NCBI RefSeq assembly: GCF_031755915.1
Contig: NC_083386.1
Location: forward strand, 11,470,001-11,534,000
Direction of reading: 5' to 3'
DNA: 64,000 bases
From: Ziziphus jujuba
Lineage: Eukaryota > Streptophyta > Magnoliopsida > Rosales > Rhamnaceae
The notes beneath the pieces were generated by a model that saw only the letters and a program-made list of their open reading frames with translations, made no database searches and was not told the origin of the DNA. Below are positions 11,726-21,950 of this stretch, one piece after another. Every line of letters begins with the position of its first letter. The stretch's first letter is position 1. The position numbers and the translations under genes are program-made.

Positions 11726-13098
11726 TGTCACCTCTTAATTTTCCTTTAGAAAATAAACCCATTCTGCTAAAATCATGAATAAATAGGGGAAAATATTTGT
11801 TCTTATCGAGAGAACTGGGATTGATTGGACATGTCCGTATAAGTGTGCTCCAGTGGCTTTTTGGCCCTTGTAATTCTTTTCGAAAGCTTTTTAGAAAGTG
11901 CTTCCCTAGTAAACATCCTTCACACAATAAATTTGGGTGATTATTGGTGATAATCCCTTTATCATTTGTTTCTTGGATAGCAACTCAATCCTCCAAAATT
12001 AAGGTGTCCAAACCTCAAGTGCCAAGGCCATGATGAATCTCTGGCACATGCCTTCAAATACTTCATAACATCATTCTTTAAATTCAATAAAATATTCTAT
12101 TATTTGTCATTGACACCTTAGCAATCAAGTGTTCTTGCCATTTCTCAAAGAAAGATTTGTTTCTGTCATATTAATATCATAACCTTTCTCCAAAAGCTGT
12201 CCCAAACATAATATATTATTTTTTGATGCTGCGCATATAATATATGTTTGAAAGAAATTGATGGCTTTCATCTTTCAAATGTATGAGAATATTGCACTTG
12301 CCCTAAACTAGAATCTTAGACTCATCTCCAAAAGTAACAATTCCACTCACTGTCCATCAAGCTTCACAAACATATTTTTACTCCCACACATATGACTACT
12401 TGTATCGGTGTCAATATTCCAAGCATTATCTTCAATTCCTTTTTCTACTTTTTAGGCTAGCAATAATGTAGGCTCATCTAGTTTCTCATTTTCAATGAAG
12501 TTCGGTTTCTCTTCCACTTTATGTTTTGATCTACATTCAGTAGCATAATATCCAAATCCTTGGCAATTATGACATTGAATGTGAGACTTATCATACCTTG
12601 GCCATGAACTTGTATCTCTACCATGACATCTTCTAGTAAACGAGCCCTGTCTTTTTTCTTCATTGTGGTATGTCTTGTATTCTCTTCTTCCTTAGCTATG
12701 CTCATATCCACCTCTTCCACATCCTCCTTTTCCATTACCATGATTATATTCTTTTCCTCTTCCTCTTCGATGTTGATTTCTATCGTTATTATTGATTTTC
12801 TGGTTACTTTCATATTAAGTCAAGTTTTGATTTTAGAACCTGTTCCATTGTCCCTTGCCTCTTCCTTTGTCTTTCTTCAAATGCTTGTAGTGATCCCATG
12901 AGTTCTTCAATGGTCATAGTTTCTAGGTCTTTAGTTTCTTCAAAAGTAACCACAATATGCTCAAATTTAGAATCCAAAGAACAAAGAATTTTCTGATCAA
13001 TAATCCATGTATTATTTAAGGTTTCCCTATTTGCCTTCAATTGATTGGAAATAACAATTATATAGAAAAATAATTTGACACAAATTCAGAAACTTTCA
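11726..13098 (-). pseudogene. Copia retrotransposon fragment: gag to start of integrase (copy 1)
   Basis: Reading right to left, 13040-12810 encodes the gag C-terminal part (ILCSLDSKFEHIVVTFEETK, then TIEELMGSLQAFEERQRKRQG). This is followed by a basic/acidic linker, a degenerate zinc knuckle with the second histidine replaced (about 12530-12580), a protease-start remnant (12330-12420), and the GAG-pre-integrase/integrase start at 11927-11715 (CEGCLLGKH, NKYFPLFIHDFSR). Frameshifts and stops break it throughout. A4 truncates it at the gag side and the long-TIR element at the integrase side. It is very similar to copy 2 at 47710-64000. Confidence 0.85.
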
Positions 13099-13323
13099 TG
13101 TCAGGACCCGTTCAAGACCCCTCACCGGAACCCTGGACAAGTCCTGATTCCAGAGAAACACCACCGAACCTTCCAATGGAAAATCTGGTAGCATCATCCT
13201 TAAAGGAAGGACTCACCACAAAATTTACCTGCACAAAAATACACTCCTATATGGTACTACCTTATCCCTCCCACCTTACTACAATAATTTCCACAATGGC
13301 AGCCCTTCGATAACAATTTGTAT

Positions 13324-13325
<2 letters not shown>

Positions 13326-13381
<56 letters not shown>
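13326..13381. repeat. Compound (CA)n(TA)n microsatellite
   Basis: About 17 CA units are followed by about 10 TA units. They lie inside A4 near its 3'-end block. A8 has only a short TA tract at the matching place (about 52350). Confidence 0.9.
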
Positions 13382-13382
<1 letters not shown>

Positions 13383-13607
13383 GCAATAGGAATAATCAAC
13401 TATATAAACAACCAAATATACCTTTAATCATTCACGTCTGCCCACACCACCCACTTATTTCCGTACATTTCAAATATCATGTTACCAAATATACCGATGC
13501 GTAATATAGAAAGAAAAGTAAAACAATCATCACATCAACAACAATAATAATAATAACAGCTATCGTTTTTATGATAAAAATAGTATTAATATCATCTGTC
13601 ATATTTA

Positions 13608-13750
13608 CCCGAAGGTAATCACTTGTCCAAGGGCTATCACATAATCACAACTATCCCAAAGACTATCTCACCTGCCCAAAGACTATCACTTGTCCAAGAA
13701 CTATTATACTTACCCAATGGCTATCTTTTTTGCCCATAGGCTGTGATACT
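13608..13750. repeat. Family A minisatellite, units of about 20-28 bp
   Basis: Diverged units of the type ACTTGTCCAAGGGCTATCA repeat about six times. The complement appears in A10 (61085-61275) and in A8 (52580-52716, continuing after A9 at 56726), with different unit numbers. Confidence 0.75.
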
Positions 13751-14380
13751 TGTCTGGATTATATCATATGATGATAATAACAAACTACAAATAAAAATAA
13801 AATTAATAATCATAATGATGATGATAATATTAGTAATAATGAAAATAATTGGAAACATAATTCTGATAAATAATAATAATTGTAATATTAATAACAAGAA
13901 TAATATTAATAATAGTAATGACAATAAAAGCAATTAAATATAATATTAGAAAATCAGGTTATGAATAGATAGAATAATACGAGGTCAAATAATATTTTAA
14001 AATTCAAAATATATTATAAAATATACACTCGTATTAGGGGTACAAATGATACCCTCCAACATGTTGCGCAATCCATGATTCCAGCTGTCGCCGGCACCTT
14101 GCTACCAATATTGTCCGGGGTGGTTGCCTAGATTGGCCATCCAATCCCCTGGACTCGTAGGCAACATAGTTACGAGGCTAGCTCTTCATGGACCACATTG
14201 GATTGCTGTCCCCGTACAGTGTGATACATACAAATATAAGAAATATATATATATATATATATATACAAAAGATACTTGATGGACATATTATATACTAGTG
14301 GTGTCCTACGGTGCCCAGCGTCCTAAAGCACCATCTGACGAGGAGGTTAAAGAGAGAAACTGGCATACAGTCGCATGGCA

Positions 14381-14776
14381 TGTAACAGCCTAGCCCAAAC
14401 CACCCGCATGCAGATATTGTCCTCTTTGGAGCTGGAGAATCCTCTTACAACCCAGCCCTTAAGGGTTTAAAACGCATCTACAAGGGAAAGGTATCCACAC
14501 GCTTATAAGCCATGCTTCGTTCTCCTTTCCAACTGATATAGGACTTCACAATCCTCCCCCCTTGGGACCCAGCGTGGCGCACCGATCCGGGTATTGGCTC
14601 TGATACCATCTGTAACAGCCCAGCCCAGACCACCCGCATGCAGATATTGTCCTCTTTGGGCCTGGGGAATCCTCTTACAACCCAGCCCTCAAGGGTTTAA
14701 AACGCATCTGCAAGGGAAAGGTATCCACACGCTTATAAGCCATGTTTCGTTCCCCTTTCTGATGTGGGACTTCACA
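14381..14776 (-). mobile_element. TRIM retrotransposon, complete, 396 bp
   Basis: Two LTRs (14381-14550 and 14611-14776) flank a 60-bp internal domain that holds, on the minus strand, the tRNA-Met primer site TGGTATCAGAGCC next to one LTR and a purine tract CCCAAGGGGGGAGGAT next to the other. Ends are TGTGAAGTC.../...CTGTTACA in element orientation. The 5-bp duplication TGGCA is perfect (14376-14380 and 14777-14781). The target is the motif island of A4. With no ORF it must move in trans. Confidence 0.95.
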
Positions 14777-15240
14777 TGGCATCCCACCGCGCCGCTGCTA
14801 GCAAGCGTCCTGGCCATGAAGGGGGGTGGCTAATGCTCACTGTGCATTATATCCTACCTACCCTCGGTCCGATGGCAACCACAGGACAACCTTATAAATC
14901 AACTTGCACGCTAATCACATCCACATCCACAATTACAGAACACCGGTACGTGTACGATGCATCTAAAAACTATAAATTGTTATAATATTATTAAAATAAT
15001 GAGTTTTGATAAAACAAGATAAAATCAAGTTTATGAATAATAAATTAATTAATGCATAAATATATTTTTTTTGGAAATACTAAATTTTAAATAAATATTT
15101 TTCTTCAAATCCATGAAATCAATTTTCACCAAAACAATATAAAATTCTTACATAATTTAAATGACATAAACATAAGACGTTTAAATCAAATAACAATTCC
15201 TCTTAAAATTTAAAACATATATAATATTCTTCAAAAATTT

Positions 15241-15861
15241 GAATGATATAAAATATAATATATGTGAACATCTTTATGTACTTAGTATATATATATATAT
15301 ATATATGTGCATGCATATATATAAACTTAAGAAGTTAAAGTTGGGCATTATGATCACATAACTATAGTGCACAGTATACAAGCATTTCAAATGTTCCAAT
15401 TACTCACCTAAACTCAAATGCCAACCAAAGCTTCCTGGCATCCATACACCATTTTCGTTGGTGAACCTTTAATTGAGTGTACAAATATATATATATATAT
15501 ATACACACACATATAGAGTACACCAACTCCTCCATATCGTCATATTACTATATATACCCCAACTTAAGCTCTTATTAATTCGGCACCACTAACAAGTATC
15601 CCCATAAATACAAAGGAACTTAACATTACCCTTCTCAAGAGCTGCCAACTATCACTTCCATAAGACAAGCAACAACTAAACACGATAAAACAAAGGACAA
15701 AGAAAATCTCTCTTGAGCACTATAAACCAGTAGCATATATATATATATATATATGTATATATAGGAACCTTGCCCATTTATAAACTCAAAATCCTCCAAA
15801 ATTTAAACCACCTTAGCATTGTGAATTCTAAAACATGTCAAAACCTCATATTGGTATACAT
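15241..15861. other. Unassigned AT-rich stretch
   Basis: It contains TA microsatellites near 15285, 15487 and 15736 and no recognisable coding sequence. It lies between the decayed end of A4 and the LTR of the second Copia family. It could be a remnant of another element or host DNA. Confidence 0.4.
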
Positions 15862-16599
15862 GTTAGAGAATCATGGCAAGTGTTAGCCATGAAACATGCA
15901 AAACAAAGACCAAGGCAAGGTAAAAGCTGAAATGCCTTGGCCGAAATTATTAACCTAGTTTGTTTCATATTTGGTTTGTATTTTAATTCTAGCAAATTGT
16001 GTAATCTAGGCTAGATAAGTTGGTGTACAAAGACACCAAAATATGTTGTTTAAAGTATACTAGCCAAATTAGGGTTTAAGAAACACCAAGCACCTAGATG
16101 ACATGGAAAACACCTTGGTGACAAGGATGGTGACATGGAAGCTACTTGGTGACATGGAGCTTCACCATTCGGCCTTTCTCTCAAACAATGCATGGAAGGA
16201 CATGTGTCATCATGCATGAGGACTACTTCACTATGAAGCAACTAATGAGGTAGCAACACTTGTCAACCAACCATGATGCATGTGGCAAAGTTACTTTACA
16301 CATGTTGTTTTGCTTCACCATGAAGGACTTGTTTGTATTGGTCCTTAAAACCGGTCATGGTGTGCCTTCACACCTATTTTGTATGCTATAAATATGTATT
16401 ACAGTTCCATGAATGAATATATTGAATTTTGAAAAAATATACCTTAGTTTCCATTTGAAACCAAGAGAACACCAAAACCAGCCTTGTTACAAATTTTCAG
16501 CAGCTTATTACATCAAAGCCGAGGTACACCTTCACTCCAAGTCAATTTCAATCCTTCATACCTTGTTTTCTTTTGATTAACCTTGCACTCATTCTTTCA
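15862..16599 (+). mobile_element. Copia LTR (second Copia family), 738 bp
   Basis: It starts TGTTAGAGAATC and ends TCTTTCA immediately before a primer site. A TATA-like GCTATAAATATG lies at about 16386 with likely transcript start and R/U5 downstream. It is followed in the normal order by PBS and gag. The 3' LTR is not in the window because the body is cut after gag, so age and target duplication cannot be read. Confidence 0.8.
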
Positions 16600-16602
16600 A
16601 AT

Positions 16603-16614
16603 TGGTATCAGAGC
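16603..16614 (+). other. tRNA-Met primer binding site
   Basis: TGGTATCAGAGC begins three bases after the Copia LTR and is complementary to the 3' end of initiator tRNA-Met, the usual primer of plant Copia elements. Confidence 0.9.
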
Positions 16615-16676
16615 CTTCTTTCATCAATCCCTCAACAAAAACCGATTCAAAACTCATAAAACACCAACCGGTTTAA

Positions 16677-17071
16677 ATGGCTTCCTCACATTTTTTAGCA
16701 CCTTCACCTCCTATGTTTGATGGCAACAACTATCCTGTTTGGGCAATCAAAATGAGATCTTATCTTCAAGCTTATGACCTTTGGGAGCTTGTTGAAGTTG
16801 ATTATAAGGTAGAACCATTGAGAGCAGGTGCTATTGTAAATCAAATCAAACTTCATAGTGAAGAAAATGCAAGACCTTACAAAACTCTAACAGAAATACA
16901 AGTTGCTGTGACCGATGACATCTTCACTAGAATTATGACCTGTACAACTCCTAGACAAGCATGGGAAAAACTTCAAGAGGAGTTCCAAGGAAGTACAAGA
17001 TCAAGATAGATGCAGCTGCTCAACCTTAGAAGAGAATTCGAAAATATGAAGATGTTGGAGCATGAAACCAT
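16677..17071 (+). pseudogene. Copia gag, N-terminal part, broken
   Basis: The frame from the ATG at 16677 encodes MASSHFLAPSPPMFDGNNY then VWAIKMRSYLQAYDLWELVE, the typical start of plant Copia gag (UBN2/DUF4219-type). A stop at 17007-17009 interrupts the frame, which continues as MQLLNLRREFENMKMLEHET. Gag similarity ends near 17071, where hAT-related sequence begins. The family differs from the Copia at 47710. Confidence 0.85.
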
Positions 17072-17879
17072 TTTCAAAGTCTTTGTGACTCCAACATTTT
17101 GAAATTGCAATTTTAGACATGTTAGCTAACATTTCAGAGTCTTTGTGACTTTCAACTCCTAAAGTTGCCAATTTTAAACAAGTTAGCTTTCATTTCAGAG
17201 TCTTTGTGACTCTGAATTTCAGAAATTGCTTTTTAATTATTAGTTTTTTTTTTTGAACTATGGAATAGTGTGCAATTTCTGAATATTATGGAATTGAAAT
17301 TGTGTAGTTAGAATTGTGCAATTTTTAAAGGTTAACTTACATTTAGAGTCTTTGTGATTCTGAAATTTTGAAATTGCTACCTAATTTGTAGTCTTTGTGG
17401 AATTGTGGAATTTTTTTAGTTGCTGTTTAATTTTGAGTCTTTGTGGAATTGTGGAATATTGTATGCTTGGTCCTGAATTTTTGATGTATATTTGGTCATA
17501 GTGCATATTTGGTCCTGGATTTAAATGGAAAGTTCTAATGTGAATAATGCATGGAGTTGGTAAATTTTCATGTGGCTGTGTATGATAGTTTGGTTTAGGA
17601 AAAATGTATTTTGTTGGTAGTTGCTATCAATTCCGAAAATATGCTAATTGCTGGTAGGGAAAATGTATATTGTTGGTAGTTGTTGGTAGTTTGGTTTAAG
17701 GATTAAAGGGCTTGGACCTGATGGTTCTATATTATTATTTAAGAAAGCAAGACTATTATTTGCTGTTTAATTTATTGTAATTTAATTTGATTGAGATTGT
17801 GGAATTTATGGCCTTGAATTGTTGTGTAATTATTGTCTTGTTTTTGTTTGTTTCCTCTTATGTAAACATTATCCTAGTT
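17072..17879 (+). repeat. 5' non-coding part of the hAT element with degenerate repeats
   Basis: Several diverged copies of ATTTCAGAGTCTTTGTGACT occur at about 17080, 17137, 17195, 17340, 17385 and 17433, mostly spaced 50-60 bp, followed by variable TTGAAATTGC-type tails. No TAAGGGTGGG terminal inverted repeat matching the right end is visible, so the left end of the transposon has probably been lost. Confidence 0.5.
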
Positions 17880-20010
17880 ATGCTTGATATGGACCTAGAT
17901 TCCCCATCATCAGTTAATGCACCTTCCTCTCAAACCCCAATAGGTCAAAATCCATCACCATCACTGTCAAACCCTGCACCTTCCAATGCCAAATCTACAT
18001 TACCTCCATGACCTCCATTAGGGAAAAAAAAAATTTTAGGCCAACAAGTGATGTATGGGATCACTTTGTCAAAATAGAAGGTGGTGATCCTGATGACCCT
18101 AGATGTGGATGCATTTACTGCCATAAGGATTATGCATGTAGTTCTAAGAAGTGTGGAACCAGTACCCTAAGGAACCATATGAAGCAATGTTAGAAAAATC
18201 CTTATAACTTAGATGAAAACAAACAAAAGACCTTAACTTTTGACAGGAAATCCGATGGTAGTGGTAGCAATTTGGTAGCTACTGTTTTCAACAAAGAGGC
18301 ATGTAGGATGACATATGTCAAAATGATAATTTTGGATGAGTTACCTATTAGTTTTGTAGAAGGCTGTGGGTTTAGACACTTTTATAGTGTTGCATGTCCT
18401 AAGTTTGATCCTCCATCTAGAAGAACCATTGTGAAGGACATTTATCAATTATATTTGGATGAGAAATTGGCTTTAAGATCAATGTTTATTGCAAAGCAGC
18501 AAAGGGTTAGTCTTACAACTGATACATGAACCTCTATTTAAAATGTTTGTTATATGTCATTGACTGCCCATTATATTGATGATGATTGGATGTTACATAA
18601 AAGAATTTTAAATTTTTGTGTGGTTCCTAATCATAAAGGAAAGGCAATTGGAAAGCTAATTGAGGTTTGTTTGCATGATTGGGGTATTGAAAAAGTGTTC
18701 ACACTAACCCTTGATAATACAAGTGCAAACAATAATGTAATTGCATATCTTAAGAGGAAAATGGTACATTGGAAAAATTGTATATTGGATGCTAATTTTT
18801 TGCATGTTCGATGTAGTGCACATATTGTCAATTTGATTATGTGTGAGGGTTTGAATGAATTAGATGAGGCAACTGCTAGCATTCGTAATGCTGTGAGATA
18901 TGTTAGATCATCTCCTTCTCGATTGCAAAAATTTAAGGATTGTATAAGTCAAGAGAAAATTGATAGCAAAGCTTTAGTATGTTTGGATGTTCCAACTAGA
19001 TGGAATTCCACATACTTAATGTTAGAGTCGGCTTTGAAATTTCAAAAAGCTTTTGAGAGAATGGAGGAGGAAGATGGACATTATACTTCCTATTTTGGTG
19101 AGGATGATAGTGGTAGAAAAAAAGTTGGACCTCCTTTAGCTTGGCATTGGGATGATGCCAAAATTTTTGTCCAATTTCTTAAGGGCTTTTATGATGTAAC
19201 TCTTAAATTTAGTGTCTCTTTACATGTTAGCTCCAACATATACTTCCATCAAGTTTCTTCCATACAAAAATAATTGGATGATTTATGTGTTAGTGAGGAT
19301 GACCGGTTGTGTGTTATGGCAAGGAAAATGAGAGAAAAGTATAATAAATATTGGGGTTCCATGGGAAATGTCAATAAATTGCTTCATCCAAGATATAAGT
19401 TGGATTATGTGTCATTTAGCTATGGGATGCTTTATGACAATGATGAAAGCAGGGTTACTGAATTGACAAATGGTTTGAAAAAGACTGTAATGAGGCTGTA
19501 TAATTGGTATAATAAAAAGGAAATGGGTTCAGATGGTAGTTTTCAATCTTCCACTAGTGTTGAGTCTTCTGGAACTAGTTTGGATAGTAATAATAGTGAA
19601 TTAGAGCATGCCAACTATGCCGACCAGGTTTGGATTGCTTATTTGAAGAATAGAGAACAAAGCCAATGTAAGGAGGTAAAAAATGATGTGGATAGGTATC
19701 TGGTCAACCCTTGTGAGTATGGTTTAGTTAATTAAATTGGTGGAGGGTTAATGGAGAGAAAAACCTTGTGTTAGAGAAGATTGCAAAGGATGTCTACGCC
19801 ATTCAAGTCTCCATTGTGGCTTCCGAGAGTGCTTTTAGCAGTGGAGGTAGGATACTTGATCCTTTTAGGAGTTCTTTGACTGCTAAAATGGTGGAGGCTT
19901 CGATATGTTATCAAAATTGGCTTAATACTTCTCCAAGTTTTGACAGATTCTTTTTAGAAGAGATGGAATATTATGAAAATTTAGATGCAGATAATGTAAT
20001 ATGCAATTGA
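17880..20010 (+). pseudogene. hAT-family transposase, decayed
   Basis: The product would excise and insert hAT elements. Starting from the ATG at 17880 a serine/proline-rich N-terminus leads into a BED zinc finger (18040-18190; CGCIYCHKDY, then LRNHMKQC). Next come the transposase core (18272-19273; TLDNTSANNNV, RCSAHIVNLI, DVPTRWNSTYLML), DUF4413-like sequence (19274-19735) and the C-terminal dimerisation domain (19800-19930; ASESAFSSGGRILDPFRSSL). Breaks: a frameshift near 18010, stops at 18191, 18527, 18539 and 19271, and a frameshift near 19733-19770. It is clearly non-functional. Confidence 0.9.
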
Positions 20011-21144
20011 GATTATTTTCTGTTTGTATGCAAATCATATTTTTTTTTAATGTTTTTATAATATTTGCTTCTGTTTGCCGTTTGGTGTCACTCCAAGACC
20101 TATGCCAAAGCCAAACAGTAGCAGTGAGTCCAGATAGCAACAACAAAATGGATTGAGGGTGCATTGAGTGGAATCAGTGGATGTACTTGAAACTTGAAAG
20201 CTTTTGAGTTTTGACAATGATGAAAGTAACTTTCTTTGTTTTATTTTTCATTTCTTAATAATCATCACATTATTAAACTAATAATGTATTGGTTTAATTT
20301 ATTTTGGTGTCCTTTGTGATTATAGGTTTTGTAGTAGTGGCAGTGGAGGATTTGACAGTGCTAATTGTAGGCTTCTTATATTTTTTTTCCTAATGTTTCT
20401 TTTATATTTACTGGCAATGTATTACCATTGCTCTTAAGTCATTTGTAACACTTGCTTATTAGTTACTTTGATAGTAGTTGTTATTATTTTTTTCTTTTTT
20501 GTTTTTGTCTCTTTGGGAACTGATGGGTATGGGATTGTTATTTTGATATTTGTATTTTGTATCTGCATTTCTGATTCTCAATTTTGGTGAGTGGCAGTGG
20601 CATACTGGCATTGAAATTCTCAATTTCAATATTCCTTTTGATATATATTGAAGTTTTGATTGTTTCATACGTAAAAAGATTTGCCATTTCACACCTAAAA
20701 AGTAAAAAATTTGCCATTTCATTTCATACCTAAAAAATTTGCCATTTCATTTCTGTTGGATAGTTTTTTGAAAAATTTTAAACCTTCAAAATAATTGAAA
20801 AGCAAAACTAATGAAGGTAATTTCTAATTGTATATTGGATAGGCCAAAAACTATATGTTCAAAAATAAACTCAGCCCGATCAGCTAAAAGTATGCCCAAA
20901 ATTATAAGCCTGAAGATAATTTCTGCCCCACTAATTCGAAAACAAGCCCAAAATCAAAGGCCCAAATATAAGCCCAAACTAACCAACCCAAACCCGAACC
21001 AAACCGACCCGTTTATTCGGTTAAATGCCCTGTTTTCCACTACTCCACCGGTCGGTTCAGGTTAGTTTTTGTGGGTAACCGAATGATCGGTTCGGTTGGA
21101 ATTCTCGGGTGGAACCGATCCAAACCGAACCATACCCACCCTTA
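20011..21144 (+). mobile_element. 3' non-coding region and right terminus of the hAT element
   Basis: The sequence ends CATACCCACCCTTA at 21144, a hAT-type terminal inverted repeat (complement TAAGGGTGGGTATG). The last ~250 bp carry many AACCGA/CGGTT motifs in both orientations, typical of subterminal transposase-binding repeats. The next bases (GTCAAAGT...) belong to A5, so the element inserted into A5. Confidence 0.75.
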
Positions 21145-21950
21145 GTCAAAGTAGTACTTAGGACGTTAGGTACTGCTGCCACCATTTGGTATATAGTGTG
21201 GTGAATTAAGTGGTTTTCTCGACACAATTTTCAAAACAAAATATTTTAAAATGTATTTTATCATATTTTTTATCATTTATTTCAAATTGATGTTTTAAAA
21301 TATATTTTATCATTTTTTTTATTATTTATTTTAAATTTATGTTTTAAAATGCATTTTATCGTGTTATTATTATTTATTTCAATTTGATGTTTCAAACTGA
21401 ATTTTATCATATTTTTATTATTTATTTCAAACTGATGTCTTAAATTAATTAAAATATTTGTTTTATTATTTAATTGATTTATTTAATCAAAATTTTATAA
21501 ATTATATATTGAGGATAATTTTGCTTTTATACTAAATTTTTCTAATGCAAATTTTATTTGTGATTTTATTTTACTTTATGATATTTTATTCTAAATTTAA
21601 TAATTTGTTATTAATTTATTTTCAATGTAAATTTTAATTTTAAATTAAATGTATTTTACTTTTTTTTCCCAGATTTTTGGAGTATAAAAATGGCGGGTTT
21701 TGTGAAACTAGTTTTTAAGAAAGAAAACTTTTCCAACTGAGTGAAATTGTAAGAGTCTTGAGAGAAAATATTTAATTTTATTAATTGATTATTTTTAATT
21801 ACTTATTTATTTATTTACTTATTATTAATTGCCTTTATATTATATTATTATATTTATGTAATAGTTGGATCACTCACTAAGATGATTAGCATCTCATTAG
21901 TTTTCTGTATTTAAAGATGTTCCCCTAGGCTTAGGTACTAGTAGACATTA

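Larger units (their letters stand above)
13099..15240 (-). mobile_element. Family A element A4 (5' part missing)
   Basis: It starts at 13099 with TGTCAGGACCCG, the complement of the family A 3' end, and is inserted in the Copia gag reading frame (left flank TTTCA at 13094-13098). It contains the minisatellite (13608-13750), a segment at 14041-14230 also present in A8 and A10, and the motif island split by a TRIM. The homology fades near 15240 before the TGTAACA start is reached, so no matching target duplication can be shown. Confidence 0.75.

Noticed and set aside
12478..12901. 111-codon minus and 92-codon plus ORFs
   Set aside because: These are out-of-frame readings of the repetitive Copia gag linker; the real frame shows gag and zinc-knuckle remnants. 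The same holds for 51355-51702.
13721..13937. Isoleucine/asparagine-rich ORFs on both strands (also 56760-56981)
   Set aside because: They arise from AAT/ATA microsatellites in family A elements.
15330..15860. Possible host gene between A4 and the Copia LTR
   Set aside because: No ORF of meaningful length and no splice-joined homology could be recognised.
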